Below, one piece after another: positions 5,540 through 11,508 of a DNA stretch of 11,508 bases. Source of the DNA: an uncultured Terriglobales bacterium (lineage in GTDB: Bacteria > Acidobacteriota > Terriglobia > Terriglobales > Acidobacteriaceae); NCBI GenBank assembly GCA_955652845.1, contig CATPBY010000352.1:1-11508 (forward strand). The letters are read 5' to 3'. The first letter of the stretch is position 1. Each line of letters opens with the position of its first letter. The notes beneath the pieces were generated by a model. The model was not told the DNA's origin, searched no databases, and saw only the letters and a list, made by a program, of their open reading frames with translations. A program made the position numbers and the translations under genes.

Positions 5540-6886
5540 TCAGGGCAATCGCTGCATAATGGCCGGCCAGGTCTTTACCAGGTCGTTATAGATGACCATC
5601 ACTGCGAAGAGCACCAGGAACACGAAGGCTGCCTGATAGATGCGCTCTTTAATCGGCAGACTGATATCGCGGCGCATCAGGCCTTCGACAAACAGCAACA
5701 AGATTACCCCACCGTCGAGGATGGGAATGGGCAACAAGTTAAAAATGCCCAGGTTTAAGCTGATCATTGAGGTCAGTTCCAAGAGCGGAGTCCAGCCTTT
5801 TCTCCTGGCAGCCTGTCCTGCGGCGCGTCCGATGCCGATCGGACCCTCGATAGAACGGATCGAAATTTTGCGCTCGATCATCTTCCTGACAAGTTCCAGG
5901 ATGAGGAGCGAACCGTCTTTGTTCTGCTGGAAGGAACGACGCAACGCCGCCGTAAATGGCAGGGTCGTCACCTTCATGGGATCGCTGGCAATGCCCACCC
6001 GGTAACGCTTTTCACTGAGCCCATTTCCGTCGGACAAAATCGGTTGCATGGTGAAGCTCTGGAGCTGTCCCTGGCGGCGCACTACGATTGCGATCGGCTT
6101 GTCTTTTGTGCGCTTTAGAGTTTCAACCATCGCCTCCAGTCCGGCCATCTGCTGCCCGTCGACGGAGACGATTTCGTCGCCCACCTTTAACCCGGCTTTC
6201 TCCGCCGGCATGCCTGGTTCCAGTTCGGTGATGGCGAAGTTCGGCTCTTTGGGGGTCCATCCGGTCGAGCCCATCTTGTTGGGACCGAAGGCTTCGGGCA
6301 CGATGGTCTTGTCGAATCTCTGGCCGGCGCGCTCGATGGTGATGCTGAGAGGCTGGTCCGGACTAAGCGCCTCTTTCGGGACTACCTGTTCCCAAGTTGG
6401 GTTCTGGATGCCTTCAATCCGAACAATGCGATCGCCAGCCTGTATGCCAGCCTTTTGGGCCGGGGTATCGTCGACCACGTAGCCGATCACCGCCGGCTCG
6501 TCCAGGACGGCGGGGTACTCGTAGTGGACCATGTAGACGCCGGTGAGCAGGCCAATGGCGAGCAGGATGTTCATCGACGGTCCTGCGATGGCGATGAGAA
6601 AGCGGTGCCAGCGGGGATGGGAGAGAAATTCCCGGGGATCGCCGGTGCGTTGATCCATGGGGTTTTCGCCGCTCATTTTGACGTAGCCACCGAGCGGAAT
6701 GGCGGCAATCCGGTAGTCGGTTTCGCCCTTGCGAAAACCCAACAGCCGCTTGCCAAACCCAATGGAGAAGACTTCCACCCGCACGCCCAACAACTTGGCG
6801 ACCGCGTAATGGCCGTATTCATGAATCAGGATCATGAATCCGAGAATTACCGCAACGTAAAACACAGTACTAATAAATCCCATCAT
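5540..6886 (-). CDS. rseP: RIP metalloprotease RseP (site-2 protease)
   Basis: This 448-residue inner-membrane zinc protease cuts membrane-embedded anti-sigma factors and remnant signal peptides. The first membrane segment carries the zinc motif HEYGH (residues 22-26; the second position after Glu is Tyr where Phe is common). The AAIPLGGYVKM block (61-71) and a second membrane segment around 96-118 follow. Two PDZ domains lie at about 130-190 and 217-282. Downstream are EGPIGIGRAAG (347-357), NLLPIPILDGG (383-393) with the third zinc ligand Asp391, and a final membrane segment at about 417-435. Length equals the E. coli protein within two residues. The start is the first of two ATGs, 14 bases after the dxr stop, with AGGG as a possible ribosome site. 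This is the usual dxr-rseP pairing, surely co-transcribed. The stop is TGA. Confidence 0.96.
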   Translation of the reverse strand: MMGFISTVFYVAVILGFMILIHEYGHYAVAKLLGVRVEVFSIGFGKRLLGFRKGETDYRIAAIPLGGYVKMSGENPMDQRTGDPREFLSHPRWHRFLIAIAGPSMNILLAIGLLTGVYMVHYEYPAVLDEPAVIGYVVDDTPAQKAGIQAGDRIVRIEGIQNPTWEQVVPKEALSPDQPLSITIERAGQRFDKTIVPEAFGPNKMGSTGWTPKEPNFAITELEPGMPAEKAGLKVGDEIVSVDGQQMAGLEAMVETLKRTKDKPIAIVVRRQGQLQSFTMQPILSDGNGLSEKRYRVGIASDPMKVTTLPFTAALRRSFQQNKDGSLLILELVRKMIERKISIRSIEGPIGIGRAAGQAARRKGWTPLLELTSMISLNLGIFNLLPIPILDGGVILLLFVEGLMRRDISLPIKERIYQAAFVFLVLFAVMVIYNDLVKTWPAIMQRLP

Positions 6887-6900
6887 AAAATTAAATGACC

Positions 6901-8109
6901 CTATCCCCGGGTTGAAGCATTCGAGGCCGGTCGTAACGCTTTCGCTCCGCCGAGCCGTTCCACCACATCCCTTGAGAGCTCACGAGCCTGGCGGTCCGAC
7001 CCCAGTACATCTCCTATAGATTCCAGTTTAATGGCATTCGTTTCATTAAGGACCTCTTTAATCACCCTGGGTATCTGATCGAAGCGGATGCTGCCATCCA
7101 GAAACGCGGCTACGGCGACCTCGTCAGCGGCATTGAGTGCAACGGATTTCGCTCCCCCTGCGTCAGCCGCTTCATAGGCCAGACCCAGGCAGGGGAATTT
7201 TTCCACATCGGGGGGAATGAACTCGAGGTGCCGTAAGTCCATGACCGGAAAGCGCAAGTCGGACGAAACACGTTCCGGATAAGTTAATGCGTAGAGGATA
7301 GGCAGCCGCATGTCTGTCACAGAGAACTGAGCAAGTATACTGCCATCCACAAACTCCACCATGGAGTGAACTGTGGATTGCGGATGAACCACAACCTTTA
7401 TCTTATGGGGCGGTAAATTGAACAGGCGGCAGGCTTCGATTACCTCAAATCCTTTATTCATGAGGGTGGCGGAATCAATGGTGATTCGCTTGCCCATTTG
7501 CCAAGTGGGATGCTTGAGCGCCTGCGCGATAGTGATCGAAGCGAAATGTGATTTTGGGGTGTGCAGAAATGGTCCGCCGGAAGCGGTGAGCCAGATACCG
7601 TGAACTTCGTCGATTTTTCCTGCGCGCAGGCATTGATGAACTGCATTGTGTTCGGAATCGATCGGCAAGATGGGGTTGCCTTGCCGGCGCGCCTCCGCGG
7701 CGATGAGCTCCCCGGCGGCGACCATGCACTCTTTATTGGCTAGTCCTATTGTTTTTCCTGCCCGGACGGCTTCATAGGTGGCTTGCAGACCGGCGACGCC
7801 AACAATCGCGCTGACTACGAAATCGGCTTCAGGATGGGTGGCCACACGCACGGCGCCTTCGGATCCATGCACCACTTCGATGTCTTCAAGCGCGGCGATT
7901 TTGAGCCGGGCGCGAAGAACATCCGCATCGGCCTCGGCTGCAACTGAAACAATGCTGGGCTTCCAGCGCTTTACCTGCTCGAAAGCGGCATCCACGTTGC
8001 GGCCTGCTGCCAGGGAGACGATCTGAAAGCGCTGGGGATAAGATTCGACGACGCTGAGGGTGCTGCGGCCAATGGAGCCGGTTGAGCCCAGGATGGCAAT
8101 ACGTCTCAT
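6901..8109 (-). CDS. dxr: 1-deoxy-D-xylulose 5-phosphate reductoisomerase
   Basis: Dxr converts DXP to MEP with NADPH and a divalent metal, the first committed step of the MEP isoprenoid pathway in the cytoplasm. The 402-residue product has the NADPH loop GSTGSIG (8-14), GLANKECMVAAGE (122-134), the metal ligands in LPIDSEHNA (Asp151, Glu153) and Glu222 in MNKGFEVIEA, and LTASGGPF (174-181). It also has KHPTWQMGKRITIDSATLMN (199-218) and VVHPQSTVHSMVEF (240-253). All catalytic residues known from E. coli are present. I chose ATG 8109 because it lies directly before the Rossmann strand. An upstream TTG at 8133 would add eight residues in-frame (MWFSNFAL), encoded within a repeat-like spacer. 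No clear Shine-Dalgarno is visible. It is followed by rseP after 14 bases and preceded by cdsA after 112 bases. Confidence 0.96.
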   Translation of the reverse strand: MRRIAILGSTGSIGRSTLSVVESYPQRFQIVSLAAGRNVDAAFEQVKRWKPSIVSVAAEADADVLRARLKIAALEDIEVVHGSEGAVRVATHPEADFVVSAIVGVAGLQATYEAVRAGKTIGLANKECMVAAGELIAAEARRQGNPILPIDSEHNAVHQCLRAGKIDEVHGIWLTASGGPFLHTPKSHFASITIAQALKHPTWQMGKRITIDSATLMNKGFEVIEACRLFNLPPHKIKVVVHPQSTVHSMVEFVDGSILAQFSVTDMRLPILYALTYPERVSSDLRFPVMDLRHLEFIPPDVEKFPCLGLAYEAADAGGAKSVALNAADEVAVAAFLDGSIRFDQIPRVIKEVLNETNAIKLESIGDVLGSDRQARELSRDVVERLGGAKALRPASNASTRG

Positions 8110-8126
8110 GAGCGCGAAATTCGAGA

Positions 8127-8210
8127 ACCACAAAGGACGCGAAGCATCACGAAGGAGGGCATTTCGCAGGTGTGAGTGAGCCGTCTCGCTTAGTTCTTCT
8201 TCTTCGTGGT
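8127..8210. repeat. imperfect inverted-repeat element in the cdsA-dxr spacer
   Basis: The left end ACCACAAAGGACGCGAA (8127-8143) and the right end TTCTTCTTCTTCGTGGT (8194-8210) are inverted copies matching at about 12 of 17 positions. The left part continues with a degenerate direct repeat of the ACGAAGGA type (to 8158). This fills most of the unusual 112-base gap inside an otherwise tight operon. I remember ACCACRAAGGACACGAAG strings as frequent intergenic sequence in environmental bacteria, but that is recollection, not a search. Confidence 0.45.
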
Positions 8211-8221
8211 CAAAGCTGTGA

Positions 8222-9124
8222 CTACTGCATCACGCGCCAAGCCGCATAGTACCACAGCACGGGAGCTGCAAAGAGCAGGGCATCAATGCGGTCGAGCATG
8301 CCTCCATGGCCGGGGAGGATGGTTCCTGAATCTTTTACACCGGCGCCCCGTTTGATCAGCGACTCGACCAGATCTCCCAGTTGCGCGGCAATGTTGATAG
8401 CGGCGGAGAGCAGCAACACCGGCCATAGCGGCGGCTTCTGCAAAGCGAATAAGCCGTCTCGTCTTTCGATGAGATGGACATTCAGGAGCGCTGTACTGAT
8501 GGGCAACGCGTAGTTGTATAACAAAGTTCCCACCGCCAGGCTGGCTACTAATGATGCCAGCGCCCCCTCCCAGGTCTTCTTGGGGCTGATACGAGGTGAC
8601 ATGAGATGACGTCCCAGGGAACGGCCGACAAAGTAAGCGAAGATGTCACCCGCCCAGACCAGCAAGAGCACGTACAGCAGCAGAAAAGCGCCCGACCATT
8701 GTTCGCGCAACTGCACCAGCATTCCCATAGGCAGCGCGACGTACACGAAGGCGAAAGTGGAGACCAGTGCCGCGGGAAATGCCGTGCTCAGATCGGGGCG
8801 TCTCATCGCAAGGGCAAGAAAAAAAAACGGAGCCGCAGCGGCTGCGAAGCCGGTGCTGTAAGTGAAAATTGCGGTTGAAAGCAGAGGTTTATCGTTTCCG
8901 GGATTGATTGCAAGGAAAAGAAAAAAGACGCCGACAAAAACATAGGCAGGCCAGCGCAGCGGCCTGATTCCGTAAGCCTCCGAAAGCTTGAGCAGTTCCT
9001 GAACCGTAAGCAGGGCAACCAGCGCGGCCACCATTGCCAGCACCGGAATGGGAGCGCGCAGAACTAATGCCAGGACAATCGGAATCAGGACAACCGCGGT
9101 GAGGATTCGCTTGAGTAGCTGCAA
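8222..9124 (-). CDS. cdsA: phosphatidate cytidylyltransferase (CDP-diacylglycerol synthase)
   Basis: CdsA makes CDP-diacylglycerol from CTP and phosphatidic acid in the inner membrane, the branch point of phospholipid synthesis. The 300-residue product is mostly hydrophobic, with about eight membrane segments. It carries WAGDIFAYFVGR (157-168), SPKKTWEGALAS (180-191) and the family signature from Ser255 through IKRGAGVKDSGTILPGHGG to DRID (278-281), with the metal-binding Asp residues present. Length is slightly above E. coli CdsA (285). The likely start is TTG at 9124-9122, six bases after the uppS stop, with GGAG overlapping the end of uppS ten bases upstream. No upstream ATG exists in this frame before uppS coding sequence. 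The close spacing argues for translational coupling to uppS. Confidence 0.95.
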   Translation of the reverse strand: MQLLKRILTAVVLIPIVLALVLRAPIPVLAMVAALVALLTVQELLKLSEAYGIRPLRWPAYVFVGVFFLFLAINPGNDKPLLSTAIFTYSTGFAAAAAPFFFLALAMRRPDLSTAFPAALVSTFAFVYVALPMGMLVQLREQWSGAFLLLYVLLLVWAGDIFAYFVGRSLGRHLMSPRISPKKTWEGALASLVASLAVGTLLYNYALPISTALLNVHLIERRDGLFALQKPPLWPVLLLSAAINIAAQLGDLVESLIKRGAGVKDSGTILPGHGGMLDRIDALLFAAPVLWYYAAWRVMQ

Positions 9125-9130
9125 GCCGGC

Positions 9131-10018
9131 TTAGCTCCGGCCTGACCGCAAACGCTGTGAGACCGCCGCGCCTGCCCGCTGAATTCCGGAGCGAGAACTT
9201 GTCGAGTTGTGCAGTTGTGAACCGTCTGCGGCCAGACCACCTGCGGCCAGGCCACCGTAACGCCGATCACGCTTCTGATATTCGGCAATGCCTTCGAGCA
9301 GATGCAAGCCGCGAAACTCCGGCCACAACGATGGCGTCACGTAGATCTCGGCGTAGGCAAGCTGCCAGAGCAGGAAGTTGCTCAACCGCATCTCGCCGCT
9401 GGTGCGGATCACGAGATCGGGATCGGGGAGATGCCGGGTATAGAGATGGCGGGAGACAGAATCTTCATCGATCCGCAGATGATCCAGCCCCCCATTGCGG
9501 GCGGCGGCGTCCACGATGGAACGAAAGGCGTCCACCAGTTCGGTACGGGCGCTGTAATTGAGCGCCAGGGTTAACACCATGCCGGTGTTGCCGGCAGTGG
9601 CCTGCCGCGCCCATTCCATCTTTTCCTGCACTGAAGGGGGCAGTTCATGCTGGCGTCCAATGTATTCCAACCGAATGTTGTTTCTGTTGAGGGTGGGGAC
9701 TTCAGCCTTCAGATAGCGGCAGAGCAATCCCATCAGAAAATCGACTTCACTCCTGGGACGCTTTTTCCAGTTTTCCTCGGAAAATGCGTAGAGCGTGAGA
9801 GCGGAGATACCGACGCGAGCCGCCGTCTCAACCGTCGAGCGGACCGAGGCGACCCCGGCGCGGTGACCCGCCACGCGCGGCAAATGACGCCGCCGCGCCC
9901 AACGGCCGTTGCCGTCCATGATGATTGCGATGTGCTTCGGGAGCCGTTCTGGATCAAGCCGCCGGTAAACTTCCGCTTCCTTGCGATCCAGCCCGGCAGG
10001 AATCGTTGCTGCTTGCAA
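9131..10018 (-). CDS. uppS: undecaprenyl diphosphate synthase (cis-prenyltransferase)
   Basis: UppS adds isopentenyl units to farnesyl diphosphate to make C55 undecaprenyl diphosphate, the lipid carrier for peptidoglycan and surface glycans. The 295-residue product has HIAIIMDGNGRWA (29-41) with the catalytic Asp35, RVAGHRAG (48-55), LYAFSEENWKRP-like LYAFSEENWKKRP (76-88), and DLVIRTSGEMRLSNFLLWQ (201-219) followed by LAYAEIY. The core ends at about YGG (254-256), as in the family. A Gly/Ala/Ser-rich tail of about 39 residues then follows, starting with a GGLAA doubling. The N-terminal 26 residues are also extra. The start is TTG at 10018-10016 with AGAGG (10024-10028 on the plus strand as cctct) five bases upstream. 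It is the first gene of the uppS-cdsA-dxr-rseP run, which supplies and uses isoprenoid precursors. Confidence 0.95.
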   Translation of the reverse strand: MQAATIPAGLDRKEAEVYRRLDPERLPKHIAIIMDGNGRWARRRHLPRVAGHRAGVASVRSTVETAARVGISALTLYAFSEENWKKRPRSEVDFLMGLLCRYLKAEVPTLNRNNIRLEYIGRQHELPPSVQEKMEWARQATAGNTGMVLTLALNYSARTELVDAFRSIVDAAARNGGLDHLRIDEDSVSRHLYTRHLPDPDLVIRTSGEMRLSNFLLWQLAYAEIYVTPSLWPEFRGLHLLEGIAEYQKRDRRYGGLAAGGLAADGSQLHNSTSSRSGIQRAGAAVSQRLRSGRS

Positions 10019-10040
10019 GCTAACCTCTGCTGTTTGTTGA

Positions 10041-10068
10041 AGCTAACACAGGGTGAAGGGGGATGCAA
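10041..10068 (-). promoter_or_regulatory. weak candidate promoter for the uppS operon
   Basis: On the minus strand TTGCAT (10068-10063) and TTAGCT (10046-10041) are separated by 16 bases and stand just upstream of the TTG start at 10018. Both boxes are only partial matches to sigma-70 consensus, and the implied leader would be short. The call rests mainly on position. Confidence 0.25.
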
Positions 10069-10104
10069 TGTCAGGGAAGAGGCATCCAGCACGGGGCAAA
10101 TGCA

Positions 10105-10136
10105 GGCGCAAGCGTGCACGCTCGTGCTTACGCGCC
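10105..10136. other. interrupted hairpin in the protease-uppS spacer
   Basis: GGCGC+AAGC (10105-10113) pairs with GCTT+GCGCC (10126-10136), with a two-base bulge. Inside is the perfect 12-base palindrome AGCGTGCACGCT (10111-10122). It lies about 105 bases downstream of the protease stop codon. Lacking a T-tract, it is a possible but not typical terminator. Confidence 0.4.
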
Positions 10137-10152
10137 AGGACGCACGGTTCAG

Positions 10153-10166
10153 AACGCCCGCGCCTA
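10153..10166. repeat. short 3'-end element GACGCCCGCRCCTA, copy 3
   Basis: aacgcccgcgccta differs from the 4126-4139 copy at one base. It has the same orientation, but here it is 75 bases downstream of the stop codon of the minus-strand protease gene rather than two. Confidence 0.45.
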
Positions 10167-10241
10167 ACGTCTCGACCTGTGCTTCTACGCGGGTGGAGAG
10201 GTTTTAGGACGTTGCTCAGGACAGGTCCGCGCCACATAACA

Positions 10242-11291
10242 TTACGCGTCACGGGCTTCCTCAGGCACCACTTTCAACTCCAGCTTTTCGGTCCAGCGGA
10301 GGACTGTCAGGAAGCTGCTCACTCCAACGCGCGCATCGGTCAACAGGCGATGAAGATCGTCCACCCCGGCGACCGACTTGCCATCGAGAGCGACGACGAT
10401 ATCACCTTCACGCAGGCCTGCCTTGCGGGCCGGGCTGGCTGCGGCCACCGACATGACCACAACGCCGTTTTCGCTTGGCAGGTCGTAGAAGCGCACCAGG
10501 CGGCGATGCAGCGGCACGGTCTGGGCTTCGACGCCAATGTAGCTGCGGCGAATGCGTCCGTCGCGCAGCAGGCGCCCGGCGACAAATTTTGCGGTATTGA
10601 TTCCGATGGCGAAACACAAGCCTTGCGCCATCGGGATCATGGCCGTGTTCACGCCCACGACCTGGCCAGCGGAGCTCACCAGCGGGCCACCTGAATTCCC
10701 GGGGTTCAGCGAAGCATCGGTCTGGATGACGTCCTCAATGAGACGGCCGGAGTAGGAACGCAGGGAACGTCCTAATGCGCTCACAACGCCTGCCGTCACC
10801 GTGTACTGAAAGCCGTAGGGATTGCCTATCGCAATAGCCAACTGGCCGACGCGAAGTTTCTGCGAATCTCCCAGAGGGGCGGCAAAAAGATTCGGCGCAT
10901 CGCTGGTCGGCACATCGATGCGAATGACCGCCAGGTCGGTAGCGGGATCGTCGCCAATCATTTGAGCAGGGAAGCGGCGGCCGTCGGACAGGGAAGCTTC
11001 GATTCTCCTGGCATCATGGACGACGTGGCTATTGGTGAGAATCAGGCCGTCTGGCGTAAAGATAAAACCTGAACCTCCGCCCTGCCGCTCCCGAGGCTCA
11101 CCCGTCCGGCCTCTGGCCACTTGCGCAACCTCGATCTTGACTACGGATGGGCTGATTTTCTCCGCTGCGCCAACCACCGCGTGGGAGTAAGCGTCAAGCA
11201 GGGACGAATCATCTGGGACGCCGGGGACCATCGTCTGCTGAAGCGGTTCCGAATAGTCCGCAAGAGTCTGGGCATTCTTTTCTGAATTCAT
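10242..11291 (-). CDS. trypsin-like serine protease with one PDZ domain (HtrA/Deg family)
   Basis: From ATG 11291 the product has 349 residues. The protease domain carries the triad His89 (TNSHVVH), Asp119 (DPATDLAVIRI) and Ser200 (LNPGNSGGPLV), plus AIAIGNPYGFQYTVTAGVVS (151-170). One PDZ domain follows at about 251-340, with the carboxylate loop YIGVEA and KAGLREGDIVVALDG (290-304). HtrA proteins degrade or refold damaged envelope proteins. This one has no signal peptide or membrane segment; its first 40 residues are polar (YSEPLQQTMVPGVPDDSS), so it is probably cytoplasmic. An ATG at 11348 with GGAG six bases upstream would give 368 residues, but its extra 19 codons lie in an intergenic-type repeat copy, so I prefer 11291, whose ribosome site is weak. 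One PDZ recalls DegS, without its anchor. It stands upstream of uppS after 223 bases. Confidence 0.9.
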   Translation of the reverse strand: MNSEKNAQTLADYSEPLQQTMVPGVPDDSSLLDAYSHAVVGAAEKISPSVVKIEVAQVARGRTGEPRERQGGGSGFIFTPDGLILTNSHVVHDARRIEASLSDGRRFPAQMIGDDPATDLAVIRIDVPTSDAPNLFAAPLGDSQKLRVGQLAIAIGNPYGFQYTVTAGVVSALGRSLRSYSGRLIEDVIQTDASLNPGNSGGPLVSSAGQVVGVNTAMIPMAQGLCFAIGINTAKFVAGRLLRDGRIRRSYIGVEAQTVPLHRRLVRFYDLPSENGVVVMSVAAASPARKAGLREGDIVVALDGKSVAGVDDLHRLLTDARVGVSSFLTVLRWTEKLELKVVPEEARDA

Positions 11292-11300
11292 GGTTGCTAG

Positions 11301-11340
11301 ATGAAAGCCGGCACAGTTCGGATTCAGCGGGCTCTCGCGG
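11301..11340 (-). repeat. dispersed repeat, degenerate copy 3 (inverted)
   Basis: Read on the minus strand, CGCGAGA...GCTGAA...GAACTGTGCCGG...TTTC matches the plus-strand copy at 11360-11405. It includes the perfect 12-base inverted match 11308-11319 versus 11381-11392 and a 7-base match 11333-11339 versus 11360-11366. The candidate upstream start of the protease lies between the two arms. Confidence 0.55.
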
Positions 11341-11359
11341 CTCGGCATCGGCCACTCCG

Positions 11360-11405
11360 CGCGAGATCCCTCACTCGGCTGAACTGTGCCGGGTTTCGGT
11401 ATGAC
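11360..11405 (+). repeat. dispersed repeat, copy 4
   Basis: cgcgagatccctcactcggctgaa and the end ggtatgac follow the copy 1 and 2 pattern (CGAGATCCCTC, GCCTGAA, TCGGGATGAC), with more divergence in the middle. It forms an inverted pair with 11301-11340 on one side and with 11453-11505 on the other. Confidence 0.65.
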
Positions 11406-11410
11406 GGCTT

Positions 11411-11416
11411 TTTATA
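11411..11416 (-). promoter_or_regulatory. possible -10 box of the protease gene
   Basis: On the minus strand this is TATAAA in the context CTACTATAAA, in the spacer between two repeat copies. No good -35 lies 16-18 bases upstream. If used, the transcript would begin with the folded repeat pair. Confidence 0.25.
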
Positions 11417-11452
11417 GTAGGCGAGTAAATGTCGTCCCATCTGCACAATTCC

Positions 11453-11505
11453 GTCATCCCGAAGTCCCGCGTTTTCTTCAGCGGGGCGAGGGATCCCGCG
11501 TGCAC
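11453..11505 (-). repeat. dispersed repeat, copy 5 (inverted)
   Basis: Read on the minus strand it begins TGCACGCGGGATCCCTC and ends TTCGGGATGAC, the same ends as copy 2 including the TGCACGCG leader. The middle differs and has CGCTGAAG in the place of GCCTGAAA. It reaches almost to the window edge. Confidence 0.68.
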
Positions 11506-11508
11506 AAC

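Noticed and set aside
9647..10207. A 186-codon open frame antisense to uppS
   Set aside because: The opposite strand encodes the UppS signature motifs; the antisense translation looks random.
10053..10694. A 213-codon open frame on the plus strand
   Set aside because: It runs antisense through the protease gene and through palindromic intergenic sequence. The translation is Arg/His/Gln-rich with no recognisable domain. It is what GC-rich antisense sequence gives by chance.
10242..11291. A DegS-RseP sigma-E type signalling module
   Set aside because: The protease has no membrane anchor and no anti-sigma or sigma gene is present in the window; proximity alone is not enough.

Overview
The window looks like ordinary chromosome from an acidobacterium, probably class Terriglobia. 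The evidence is the minus-strand order uppS-cdsA-dxr-rseP-ispG, an IspG of about 415 residues if the reading frame is restored, small Asn/Thr-rich lipoproteins, and intergenic repeats of the GATCCCTC...GGGATGAC type that I remember as common in that phylum. The phylum call is an inference from memory and was not searched.

Layout. At 45-485 (+) lies a small lipoprotein gene, convergent with rmuC (523-1869, -). At 1972-2829 (+) is a secreted CAP/SCP-domain protein, followed by a DUF72 (YecE-like) gene (2957-3901, +). From 3902 to 4141 there is a non-coding stretch holding two direct copies of a 42-bp repeat. From 4142 to 10018 everything is on the minus strand: in transcription order uppS, cdsA, dxr, rseP, then ispG, which is broken into two overlapping frames. 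Upstream of that cluster is a trypsin-like/PDZ protease (10242-11291, -), whose 5' side is embedded in inverted copies of the same repeat family that run to the window edge. No gene-free stretch exceeds 300 bases; the longest are 3902-4141 and 10019-10241.

How the genes fit together. Dxr (step 2) and IspG (penultimate step) belong to the MEP isoprenoid pathway. UppS turns its C5 products into undecaprenyl diphosphate, the wall and O-antigen carrier. CdsA makes CDP-diacylglycerol for phospholipids, and RseP is the site-2 intramembrane protease of envelope stress signalling. This is the classic envelope/isoprenoid cluster. The protease upstream has one PDZ domain like DegS but shows no signal peptide or membrane anchor, so a DegS-RseP pairing is only speculation.

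I see no CRISPR array, tRNA, rRNA, insertion sequence or evident new defence or biosynthetic system. The points most worth a second look are the single-base frame break in ispG with an ATGA junction, the nested inverted repeats around the protease start, the CAP protein with a partial second repeat, and short elements that sit two bases after two stop codons.
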